Of a stretch of DNA of 22,593 nucleotides, positions 8,301 to 15,377 are shown one piece after another. The notes under the pieces were generated by a model. It saw only the letters and a program-made list of their open reading frames with translations, ran no database searches and was not told the DNA's origin. A program made the translations under genes and the position numbers. Numbering within the stretch: position 1 is the first letter of the stretch; every line of letters begins with the position of its first letter. The stretch is from Bordetella parapertussis (lineage in GTDB: Bacteria > Pseudomonadota > Gammaproteobacteria > Burkholderiales > Burkholderiaceae_B): NCBI GenBank assembly GCA_945882005.1, contig CAMCWG010000013.1:1-22593 (forward strand). The letters are read 5' to 3'.

Positions 8301-8462
8301 GGTACGGGTGTGTTTGGTGGGATGTTGGTTTCGACCTTCATTGCAACGATATTTGTACCAATGTTCTATACCTGGTTGTCACGCAAGCAAGTAACAGTAA
8401 ATCAACAGGCTGCTGAGGTGCCGGGTGGGGCCGCGGAACGTGGTGAAGGAGACAAACGATGA
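5313..8462 (+). CDS. RND multidrug efflux pump, HAE1 family
   Basis: This 1049-residue inner-membrane proton-driven pump is of usual AcrB/MexB/MexF length and should have 12 transmembrane helices and two large periplasmic loops. The proton-relay residues are present: Asp410-Asp411 in GIVVDDAIVVLEN (TM4) and Lys934 in LSAKNAIL (TM10). The N-terminus FFIGRPIFSAV and the YPGAS motif are typical of HAE1 pumps that export hydrophobic or amphiphilic compounds. Translation starts at an ATGA overlap with the adaptor gene, with AAGGAAA as ribosome site, and ends in an ATGA overlap with the outer-membrane factor, so the three are one translationally coupled unit. Substrates cannot be assigned from sequence. 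Confidence 0.97.
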   Translation: MSLSSFFIGRPIFSAVISITIVIAGLMAARGLPIAQYPQIAPPTVIITANYPGASTETLTRTVAGPIEEQLSGVENLLYFNSVAQSSGTLVITATFEVGTNVDTATVNVNNRVKIAEPRLPDVVRQYGVTAQKRSNDILMVAAITSPKDEYSNLFLSNYALVNVLDELKRLPGVGDAAVLGAKDYAMRIWLMPDRMAQLGLTAPDIASAIAAQNKQNVAGKIGQEPAPEGQQLVYTVTAKGRLATPEQFGEIVIRSTAAGGVLRLKDVARVELGAADYDANTMLVGKPVALVATYLQSGANALEVAESVRKKMQELEKKFPPGIEYVIPFDTTKFVTASINEVIKTLAEAMVLVALVVFVFLQNWRATLIPLIAVPVSLIGTFAGLWVFGFSINTLTLFAMVLSIGIVVDDAIVVLENVERLMAERQLSPKDAAYEAMREVSGAVVAIVLVLSAVFIPVAFLGGIAGKLYQQFAVTVALAVVLSGVVALTLTPALCAVLLKPGHHEPRAFRWFNRAFSSFTNGYTGLVKHTLHHRILGASVFGAIVVGCFVMFRMVPGGFVPPEDQGYLISALVLPDGASLQRTQQTGDAFQKRVAQDPGVARVFVIAGNDIIGGGRRTNAGTIFIPLKDWDQRESSSDQLAKKFTGLGMTLPDGMALVFNPPPIRGLGSAGGFEFYVQSKGEPSVANLALVTNNFIEELKKQPKLTGINTFFRPTSPQLYVEVDEAKALSLGIAVADVYFSLQALMGSLYVNDFNLNGRTYRVQMQADSQYRATPTDLGQLYVRADNGSMVPISALITVSTLVGPEQLERFNGFLAAKVLGSAVPGVSSGEAIDLVQGVANASLPNGYELAWAGQAYQQIRTGTASGLAFVFGIIMVFLILAAQYERWSLPIAVLLAVPFALFGALLAVLVRSMPNDIYFQIGLIVLVGLSAKNAILIVEFAAQKREQGLNSFDAAMVAAKLRFRPIVMTSLAFILGVFPLVISTGAGAAARKSMGTGVFGGMLVSTFIATIFVPMFYTWLSRKQVTVNQQAAEVPGGAAERGEGDKR

Positions 8463-9877
8463 ACCCGTTGCGTTCGTTGTGCTCGACCTTGCTACTTCTG
8501 GGGTTGAGCGGTTGTTTGTTAGGGCCGGACTACAAGCGTCCAGACATTGCCCTACCGCAAGGTTTCAATAAGGGTGAGGGCGTGACGTCTGCGACCTCTA
8601 TCCAGGCCGCGTCGGGCGCAAGCGTTAAAACAGATTGGTGGACACAATTTGGAGATAGGACGTTAAATCGTCTGGTTGAAACAGCGCGTCTCGAAAATGC
8701 TGACCTTCAAATTGCGCTAGGGCGTTTGGCGCAAGCAGAGGCATTGGCTCGACAAGCAGGCGCTGCGCAGTACCCAACCTTGAACATGACTGGCTCTGGT
8801 ACGCGTGCCTCGACCGGAACCTCGGTGAGTCCGACCGGAGTTGGATTGCAGACCAACACCACTCAACTTGGCCTGGCCACCTCCTATGAGCTCGATGTGT
8901 GGGGGAGGGTCAGACGAAATATCGAATCTGCGAGTTCACTTGCGAGTGCAAGCGCTTATGACAGAGATAGCATTGCACTGACGATTTCAGCATTAGTGAG
9001 CAACACCTATATGCGACTGCGGTCTTTGGATGCGCAGATTATCGTCGTGAGTAATTCCGTGCAGACACGCGCGGACACGTTGCGCGTTGCGCAGGCAAAA
9101 TTGGCAGGTGGGTTAGTTTCGCCGATTGATGTGAATCAGGCGCTTGCTGCGCGTTCAGCATCCCAAGCAACGCTGTCTGAGCTTAAGCGTCAGCGTGCGA
9201 TTGCGCAAAATCAGCTTGGAGTATTGACCGGGAAGTTGGATCTTAAGCTGGATACTTTAGACTTAAGATCGTTGCCGCTGCCACCTGTTCCGCCAGCTGG
9301 TTTGCCCTCTACAATTCTCGAAAGCCGGCCTGATATCAATCGCGTCGAGCAAGAATTAAAGGCCGCCAATGCAAGGATCGGTGTAGCGACTGCTAATTTT
9401 TTCCCGACAATTTCTTTGACGGGAGTCTTTGGTTCACAGAGCGTTGACTTTAGTGCTTTCTTATCTGGACGAAGCACGGTGTGGTCGGCCAGTATTGGGC
9501 TACTTCAGCCGATTTTTACAGGTGGGGCACTGCAGGCACGTCTTGATTTTGCGAATGCGCAGCAGCAAGAGGTGTTGGGAAACTATGTCAAAGTAATTAG
9601 AGGTGCCTTCGGTGAGGTCAGCGACGCGTTAGTATCCGTTAGACAAACGCTCGAAACGGAGCAGTTTTTAACGCAACAAGTTCAGGCGGCCACCAAGGCC
9701 CAGGAGCTCGCCAGCTTGCGGTATGAGGCTGGCTATGTCGATTATCTGAATGTGCTGGAGGCTCAGCGTTCTGCCAATGAGGCTAATTTAGCGTTTGTTA
9801 TTAACCGGTCGTTACGCCTACAGGCTGGAGTCGACCTCTTCAAGGCACTTGGTGGTGGTTGGACTGTTAGTCCATAA
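8459..9877 (+). CDS. Outer-membrane efflux lipoprotein, NodT/OprM family
   Basis: This 472-residue TolC-like outer-membrane factor should form the trimeric exit duct of the preceding pump. The signal peptide ends in the lipobox LSGC with Cys19 as the predicted lipidated residue, followed by the family hallmark LLGPDYKRP. The two repeated coiled-coil/beta halves of the family are visible, including SSYELDVWGRV-like residues near 140-150, ESRPDINRVEQEL in the middle and a final LGGGW. The ATG overlaps the pump stop by 4 nt and has a strong AGGAGA ribosome site at 8447-8452. It closes the tripartite operon, and the next plus-strand gene starts 45 nt later. Confidence 0.96.
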   Translation: MNPLRSLCSTLLLLGLSGCLLGPDYKRPDIALPQGFNKGEGVTSATSIQAASGASVKTDWWTQFGDRTLNRLVETARLENADLQIALGRLAQAEALARQAGAAQYPTLNMTGSGTRASTGTSVSPTGVGLQTNTTQLGLATSYELDVWGRVRRNIESASSLASASAYDRDSIALTISALVSNTYMRLRSLDAQIIVVSNSVQTRADTLRVAQAKLAGGLVSPIDVNQALAARSASQATLSELKRQRAIAQNQLGVLTGKLDLKLDTLDLRSLPLPPVPPAGLPSTILESRPDINRVEQELKAANARIGVATANFFPTISLTGVFGSQSVDFSAFLSGRSTVWSASIGLLQPIFTGGALQARLDFANAQQQEVLGNYVKVIRGAFGEVSDALVSVRQTLETEQFLTQQVQAATKAQELASLRYEAGYVDYLNVLEAQRSANEANLAFVINRSLRLQAGVDLFKALGGGWTVSP

Positions 9878-9922
9878 TCGCTTATCGAAGCCATTAAGAA
9901 AAAATTTACGAGGGCTATATCT

Positions 9923-10765
9923 ATGAATGAAGCAATAGAAAAACAATACAACCCACGCACAACCGTCACGCCGCAAGAGTTAGCTGCTTACACGGACCTT
10001 GGCACACGTGCGAGCGAGGCGGCGCGCGAGAAGTTTCAGGGTGTATTTGACTTGCGCTATGGCCCAGGCCCGCTCGAAACGGCTGACTTTTTTTATTGTG
10101 GCAAGCCCAATCAGCCGGTGATGGTATTTTTTCACGGGGGCTATTGGCGAGCTCGCGATAAAAAGGATTACACCTTCGTTGTGAATGGGGTGTTGCCTCA
10201 AGGTTGCTCGGTGGTGGTTATGAACTACGATCTTTGTCCTGCCGTGACAGTGACGCAAATCGTTGATCAAACACGTCGCGGGTTGGAGTGGGTTGCCCAG
10301 CAGGCCGCGGGCTGGCATGTGGATGGCAACAAGATTTTGGTGTCTGGCCACTCAGCTGGAGCGCATATCATTGCAGCGACGCTGGCTCAGACGGGGGCTG
10401 GTTTTCAACTAAAGCAGCACACAATCAAGAAGGCGTATCTGATCAGTGGTGTATTTGATGTTGAGCCTGTTTTGCAGATTACGGTAAATGATGAGGTTCA
10501 CCTCAAGCCTGCGGACGTCGTTACACTGAGCCCAGTTCGGCATACTTTTGCCGCGAATGTTGATTACGAAGTGGTAGTGGGAGGTGCCGAGCCGCGAGAC
10601 TGGATTGGTGAGTCCTCGCGGATGGCCGCACACTTGAAGTCTATGGGGTGTCAGGTTGGTTTGCATGAATTACCGGGCTTGAATCATTATTCGGTCTTGC
10701 ATGAGATGGATAGTCCGGCGGGCTATATCTCTCAGCTTATTGCTCGTGACCTAAAAACGCTTTAA
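9923..10765 (+). CDS. Alpha/beta hydrolase, kynurenine formamidase-like
   Basis: This 280-residue soluble alpha/beta hydrolase carries HGGYW at residues 71-75, the oxyanion-hole motif seen in animal-type kynurenine formamidases and related esterases. The nucleophile elbow GHSAG has Ser144. The late His255 in GLNHYS completes the triad, with Glu223 or Asp226 (GAEPRDW) as the acid. Such enzymes hydrolyse formyl-amides or small esters in the cytoplasm. No kynureninase or tryptophan dioxygenase gene is nearby, so tryptophan catabolism is not supported by context. It follows the outer-membrane factor by 45 nt on the same strand with a GAGGG ribosome site and may be co-transcribed with the pump, perhaps modifying an exported compound; this is inference only. 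Confidence 0.85.
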   Translation: MNEAIEKQYNPRTTVTPQELAAYTDLGTRASEAAREKFQGVFDLRYGPGPLETADFFYCGKPNQPVMVFFHGGYWRARDKKDYTFVVNGVLPQGCSVVVMNYDLCPAVTVTQIVDQTRRGLEWVAQQAAGWHVDGNKILVSGHSAGAHIIAATLAQTGAGFQLKQHTIKKAYLISGVFDVEPVLQITVNDEVHLKPADVVTLSPVRHTFAANVDYEVVVGGAEPRDWIGESSRMAAHLKSMGCQVGLHELPGLNHYSVLHEMDSPAGYISQLIARDLKTL

Positions 10766-10803
10766 TTTGAATTATGATGTGAAACTGATTTTAGGTAAGC
10801 CAC

Positions 10804-11817
10804 GTGGATAACTTGGACCAAAACAACGATGCATCCGACCTCGGTGCCGCCATGCGCATTGAGCTGGGGATGCTTTTGCGTCAAGCGCGACTGAGCCAAA
10901 AGAAAGAGATTGGGGACGTCGCCAAGCGTCTGATCCTGTCTCCCACTCAGGTATTGAACCTTGAGGCTGGCGCGATGGATTCTTTTCATCATGAGCGCCG
11001 CTACGTGCATGCACTCAAAGGATATCTATTTTACTTAGGTCTGAGTCGCGACTTAATTATCAACGACAAATTGCAACAACTTGAGCTCTCAAGTTTGCAA
11101 GCGGTTTCCTCCTCTGCCTCCGGTGTTGCACGGTTATACAAATCAGGACATGGACCGGCTCCGCTTGATTCGCAAACGCAAAGACAACGCATTTACATTT
11201 TGGGGGGTAGCGCAGCCGTCGTTGCGCTGATTATCCTGGCAGTGGCTCTAGGAGGGCGGCTATTTAGTAGCTCCGAAGAATCTGAGAATGCGCAGGCTGC
11301 GGCACAAGATACTGTGACGGCTGTCGCGACAGACACGGCAGTCTCGGTTGTGCCTCCTAATGCAGCCACAAGCACACCCGCAGCGCCGGAAGTAAACGCA
11401 GCGCCGGAAGCAAAAGCAGCGCCGGAAGCAAAAGCAGCCGAGGCTGTGACACCGATCGCAAGTGTGGCAGCAGCTCCCGTTGCGTCAACGCCTTCGGTCG
11501 CGGCCGAGGCGCCTGCGGCAGGTGCTGCGACTGATCCTTTTGCCAACTTGAAGAGCACGACACTACGCATCGTTTTTGTCGGAGAGTGCTGGGCATCGCT
11601 TATCACCACTGACGGCCGGCGAAATGAGCGGATTTTTCAGCCTGGTCAGTCAGTTGACGTCGAACTGGATCGCGTTGCGACACTGATTATCGGTAATAGT
11701 CCCGCAGTCAGACTTCAGGTTGGTTCAAAGCGACTGGATCTGTCCAAGAGCGGGGCAATGACTGGTAACGTTGCCCGACTCAACCAAGCCATATTGCAAA
11801 AATTGGCAAAGCCCTAA
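10804..11817 (+). CDS. rodZ: RodZ-like protein: HTH, one TM helix, DUF4115-type C-terminus
   Basis: This 337-residue bitopic membrane protein has a cytoplasmic helix-turn-helix domain (about 18-80, ELGMLLRQARLSQKK...), a single transmembrane helix at about 131-152 (IYILGGSAAVVALIILAVAL), an Ala/Pro-rich periplasmic linker (about 153-245) and a beta-rich C-terminal domain (about 252-315, WASL...GQSVDVEL...IIGNSPAVRL). This order matches RodZ, which binds MreB and links it to the cell-wall elongation machinery. The start used is GTG at 10804 with TAGGTAA upstream; ATG at 10852 (residue 17) would also retain the whole HTH. Its neighbours are unusual, as family members in related bacteria commonly sit next to ispG. 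It could be a second copy or a RodZ-like regulator. Confidence 0.82.
   Translation: MDNLDQNNDASDLGAAMRIELGMLLRQARLSQKKEIGDVAKRLILSPTQVLNLEAGAMDSFHHERRYVHALKGYLFYLGLSRDLIINDKLQQLELSSLQAVSSSASGVARLYKSGHGPAPLDSQTQRQRIYILGGSAAVVALIILAVALGGRLFSSSEESENAQAAAQDTVTAVATDTAVSVVPPNAATSTPAAPEVNAAPEAKAAPEAKAAEAVTPIASVAAAPVASTPSVAAEAPAAGAATDPFANLKSTTLRIVFVGECWASLITTDGRRNERIFQPGQSVDVELDRVATLIIGNSPAVRLQVGSKRLDLSKSGAMTGNVARLNQAILQKLAKP
11380..11433 (+). repeat. Three tandem 18-bp repeats in the RodZ-like linker
   Basis: Three consecutive copies of GCAGCGCCGGAAGCAAAA (first copy ending TAAAC) encode A-A-P-E-(V/A)-(N/K) in the periplasmic linker, and a partial fourth copy follows at 11434. Copies two and three are identical. 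The number of copies is likely to vary between strains through slippage, keeping the frame because the unit is 18 bp. Confidence 0.85.
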
Positions 11818-11838
11818 AGTAGCACTCGCTACTTTAGG
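11813..11838. terminator. Perfect hairpin shared by two converging genes
   Basis: CCTAAAGTAGC (11813-11823) and GCTACTTTAGG (11828-11838) form an 11-bp perfect stem with the loop ACTC. The TAA stop of the RodZ-like gene (11815-11817) and the TAG stop of the minus-strand gene (11829-11831) both lie inside the stem. Because it reads the same on both strands it could end transcription in both directions, but neither side has a strong T tract, so it may act mainly as a 3'-end stabiliser. Confidence 0.65.
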
Positions 11839-13850
11839 ATATCAACCAGATTCGAGAACCCATCCGTCCAAGGTTTGAAGCCGGGACGAGGTGTCAGCTT
11901 TGTACCACCCTGCAGTTCTTTCGGTAGGTTGGCTGCGCGCTCGGGTGACAACAAGAGCACCCAAGTCGTGTGACGACAAAAAGGATCAGGTGGATTTTTG
12001 GGAAGGCTGTACAGCATGGCAACTTTGCCATAATGCTGAGCAATCGCAGCCATCACCAGTTGCAGGTCGAGGTACTGATTCGTGATGTGGACTGCGAAAA
12101 TGCCGTCTGACTTCATATGTCCAAGGTAGATTTCTAGCGCCTCGAGCGTCAATAGATGTGTCGGAATCGAGTCGCCAGAGAAGGCGTCCATGGCGAGCAG
12201 ATCAAAATGTTGTTTTTGTTCACGTTCCAACATTAAACGGCCGTCACCCAAAACTGAAACCATCTTGGCAGGGCTGTCGCTGAGGTACGTAAACTCAGTA
12301 CGGGCAACATCGACGACCTGGTCATTGATTTCGTACATGCGCATTTCATTGCCAGCACGCCCGTAGGTGGCGAGTGTGCCAACGCCAAGGCCAACAATGC
12401 CAATTTTTTGTGATTGTGCGGTGCTCAAGCTATTGAGCGCCAGACCGATGCCAGACTGGGGGCAGTAGTAGGCGGTTGGTTTGCGGCGTAAATGTTCATC
12501 AAGATACTGTTCGCCGTGAATGATATTGCCATGCCGCATAATGCGCTTGACGCCATGCGCAGTGGGGACGTCTTCCACGCGCAATTGACTGTAAAAGTTA
12601 CGCATCACCACCCGGTATCCGTTTACGTACTCAAGCGATAAGTAAATCAGGCGAGCGCTAAAGAGAACTAAAGCGATCGCAATTGCAATGCGCAATGCCT
12701 TTGAGCTTTCTTTCCATATAACGATTGTGACTAAAGCAGCGCAAAGGAACAGCCCGATCGGCAGCTCAAAGTAGGCGTTAAAAATAACTGGAGCAATCAG
12801 CCCAACAAAGGTTCCGCCCAGCGCACCGCCCACGGAAAGCATGAGATAGAAAAGTGTAAGGTGTCGCACGGGTGGCTTTCTGCGAACGAGCTCACCGTGG
12901 CAAACCATGCAAAACACGAAAAGTGAAAGGGATAGCAGCGTCACCATGGCAGGAATACCTTGGCCATGGCTGAGTACATAGTCAACTGTGAGTAGTGCAA
13001 TAGGCAATGCAATAAGGAAAGCAGAGCGAACGTAGTAACGCGGTGCGTCAAAACAAAGAATGAAACTCAGCAAATAAATGCTGAGTGGCAATACCCAAAG
13101 AAATGGGACCGGCGCAACATCGTTGGTTAACTGATGCGTTAGAGTTAAAAGCAAAATCGATGCTGTTGCAGCCAGACCCACCCAAAGTAAACATTCGGTT
13201 AGAGAGGGGCGCGCAGTGGAAGATGTGTCGATCTGCTTGTGTTCTTGTGGCCTAGCGTGACTCTTCCAAACAATAATGCCCGTAAGTAAAGCCCCGAGAG
13301 TGAATGCCGCATAGCCGATAGACCACATATTTGCTTGATGTTGCACGGCAAAAAACGGTTCGATCACAACTGGATATGACAGAAGCGCGAGCATTGAGGC
13401 TAGGTTTGAGAGCGCGTACAAACGGTACGGTTTGATCTCTGCACCGGGCTTTGTGAATGCCAAGGCATACCACGCTTGCATCAGTGGGCCCGTCGTTGAC
13501 AGCATGAGGTAGGGGGCGCCAACCGCGATGGTGAGAACAACAAATACTGCCCAACTCGGATCAGCCAGTGCGTCACCCTTCCACGAGGGGTCAGCGGCAA
13601 CCGGCAGCATGAGCAAGCTCAGTGCGAGCAGGCTCACGTGAACAAACACTTGTTTGTGTGGCGAGAGTTTTTCATGCAACCAATGGACGTAAGCGTATCC
13701 GAGCAAGAGTTCTGCTTGGAAAAAGACCATGCAGACGCTCCATACCGATGATGAGCCCCCAAACCAAGGGAGAATCATTTTGGCGACAATGGGTTGAATC
13801 TGAAAAAGCAGGAAGGCAGACAAAAAAACAGTGCTTGAAAAAATCAACAT
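11829..13850 (-). CDS. Membrane protein fused to a spermidine-synthase-like domain
   Basis: This 673-residue protein resembles proteins annotated as fused MFS/spermidine synthase. Residues 1-405 contain roughly 11-12 hydrophobic segments. Residues about 410-640 form a cytoplasmic class I methyltransferase-fold domain related to aminopropyltransferases: GLGVGT at 487-492, Glu507 in MYEIND, Asp536-Gly537 in LGDGRLML, and Asp555 in DAFSGDSIPTHLLT. HGEQYLDE (446-453) corresponds to the substrate loop before the Rossmann core. Whether these proteins make polyamines is not established; no S-adenosylmethionine decarboxylase gene is nearby. The ATG at 13850 begins directly at the first transmembrane helix and has only a weak ribosome site. 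It follows the second outer-membrane factor by 54 nt and may be the last gene of that transcript. Confidence 0.86.
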   Translation of the reverse strand: MLIFSSTVFLSAFLLFQIQPIVAKMILPWFGGSSSVWSVCMVFFQAELLLGYAYVHWLHEKLSPHKQVFVHVSLLALSLLMLPVAADPSWKGDALADPSWAVFVVLTIAVGAPYLMLSTTGPLMQAWYALAFTKPGAEIKPYRLYALSNLASMLALLSYPVVIEPFFAVQHQANMWSIGYAAFTLGALLTGIIVWKSHARPQEHKQIDTSSTARPSLTECLLWVGLAATASILLLTLTHQLTNDVAPVPFLWVLPLSIYLLSFILCFDAPRYYVRSAFLIALPIALLTVDYVLSHGQGIPAMVTLLSLSLFVFCMVCHGELVRRKPPVRHLTLFYLMLSVGGALGGTFVGLIAPVIFNAYFELPIGLFLCAALVTIVIWKESSKALRIAIAIALVLFSARLIYLSLEYVNGYRVVMRNFYSQLRVEDVPTAHGVKRIMRHGNIIHGEQYLDEHLRRKPTAYYCPQSGIGLALNSLSTAQSQKIGIVGLGVGTLATYGRAGNEMRMYEINDQVVDVARTEFTYLSDSPAKMVSVLGDGRLMLEREQKQHFDLLAMDAFSGDSIPTHLLTLEALEIYLGHMKSDGIFAVHITNQYLDLQLVMAAIAQHYGKVAMLYSLPKNPPDPFCRHTTWVLLLSPERAANLPKELQGGTKLTPRPGFKPWTDGFSNLVDILK

Positions 13851-13904
13851 GCTCAGTACATCTCGATTGTTATTTTTAGGGGGGTGTAGGAAGTGAATGC
13901 GGTT

Positions 13905-15377
13905 CTAATTTTTCTTTTCAGGCGAAAGCTCAGGCTTCAGGTCTTTATATCCGTCCCAGCCACCGCCGAGCGCCTTAACGAGTGCGATGTTTGCTAAAAA
14001 CTGTCCGCCATGCATCTGCCATTTAATGCGCTGAGCAGTCAATTGGTTTTGCTGGATCAAGGCAAGAGTCTGCGCGGTGTCTAGGCCTTCACGGTAGCGA
14101 ATCGCACTGATTTGGTAGGCCTTGTTTAGGTTGCGTACCGCCTCGTCTTGTTTGCTACGTGCGCGCTCCAACTGTTGCACACTGCTCATTGCATCCTGTG
14201 TTTCTTGGATCGCAACGGTGATTGTTTGGCGATAGCTTGCTGCTGTTGCGCGATAGCCCGCTTGAGCAAAGCGGTAGTTTGCGCTTGTGCGTCCTCCGTC
14301 AAACAGCGTTTGCGTTGCTGTCAAACCGATCGACCAAATAATAGAGGGCATGCTCAGTAGATTCGCAAGGTTCGTCGAGTCGGTCCCGAAAAATGCTGGT
14401 GCAATCAAAAGGGACGGAAAAAATGCAGCCTTCGCGACACCCACTTGGGCATTTGCGGCTGCCATCGCCCGCTCTGCTGCTGCGACATCAGGTCGACGCT
14501 CAAGTAATGAGGAGGGTAGGCTGACAGGAAACGCTGGCGGGTGATCCGGCAGACGACCAGGTGCAAGCGAGAATAGCGCAGCCGGGGTGCCAGTAAGCGT
14601 AGCAATTAAATTTTCTTGAACGTTGCGTAGTGAGCGCAACAGCTCAAGCTGTGCGCCGCTAGACTCACCTAGAGCGGTTTGTTGCGATAGTTCAGTGCGA
14701 CCTGCCGCACCTAGGTCATAGCGTTTCTGAATCAGGTCTAGAAGCTTTTTCTGGATTGCAACGATATTACTCAGGACTCGGATTTCTTCGTCGTATTGTC
14801 GGAGCAAGAAATAAGCGCTTGCAAGCTGCGCAGTTAACAATAACTTAACGTTCTCAGTATCAGCCGCAGCTTGCGCTGCTGTGTTCGTTGACGCCTCAAC
14901 ATCTCGGCGCACTTTGCCAAGCCAGTCAATTTCGTAAGTCATGACAGCGACCGGACGAAAATCGTTTTGAGTCGTGGACGAATTGACGCTCGTGTAGGTA
15001 GTAGTCGGTCTATTTTCTGATGTTCGCGTCCGCGTAGCGGCAGCGCCTAGATTTAGACTTGGAAGCAATGCTGCACCGCGAGCCTCGCTCTGCGCAACTG
15101 CCTGATCTAGCCGTGCCAAAGACACTTGTAATGTATTGTTATTCGCAAGACACTTTTCAATGAGCTCTTCCAGAGTCTTGTCATTAAACGTCTTCCACCA
15201 TTTATCCTTGGGTGCGTCATCAGAAGGATCCGCTGTTTTCCACAGTGCTGGGTTAGCACCCGGTAAGCTTTTCCAGTTTTGAGGAAGTTCAATCTCCGGG
15301 CGCTCGTAATCTGGACCGATGGGAGAGCAGCCGACACATGTCAGCGCCAAGAGACCAAGGGCAAGAGCGTGCCTCAT
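13905..15377 (-). CDS. Outer-membrane efflux lipoprotein, NodT family (second system)
   Basis: This 490-residue TolC-like channel subunit has a signal peptide ending in CVGC, with Cys17 as the predicted lipidated residue, followed by SPIGPDYERP, the NodT-family start. Recognisable landmarks are YEIDWLGKVRRDVEAS near 145-160, LLERRPDVAAAERAM in the second half and the terminal LGGGW. The start ATG overlaps the stop of the adaptor gene by 4 nt, so it is coupled to the second RND system. It is clearly divergent from the other outer-membrane factor in this window and is not a recent duplicate. Confidence 0.96.
   Translation of the reverse strand: MRHALALGLLALTCVGCSPIGPDYERPEIELPQNWKSLPGANPALWKTADPSDDAPKDKWWKTFNDKTLEELIEKCLANNNTLQVSLARLDQAVAQSEARGAALLPSLNLGAAATRTRTSENRPTTTYTSVNSSTTQNDFRPVAVMTYEIDWLGKVRRDVEASTNTAAQAAADTENVKLLLTAQLASAYFLLRQYDEEIRVLSNIVAIQKKLLDLIQKRYDLGAAGRTELSQQTALGESSGAQLELLRSLRNVQENLIATLTGTPAALFSLAPGRLPDHPPAFPVSLPSSLLERRPDVAAAERAMAAANAQVGVAKAAFFPSLLIAPAFFGTDSTNLANLLSMPSIIWSIGLTATQTLFDGGRTSANYRFAQAGYRATAASYRQTITVAIQETQDAMSSVQQLERARSKQDEAVRNLNKAYQISAIRYREGLDTAQTLALIQQNQLTAQRIKWQMHGGQFLANIALVKALGGGWDGYKDLKPELSPEKKN

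Noticed and set aside
11193..11609. Ala-rich open frames on the minus strand inside the RodZ-like gene
   Set aside because: They mirror the Ala/Pro-rich linker codons on the other strand, have no domain pattern and lack ribosome sites.
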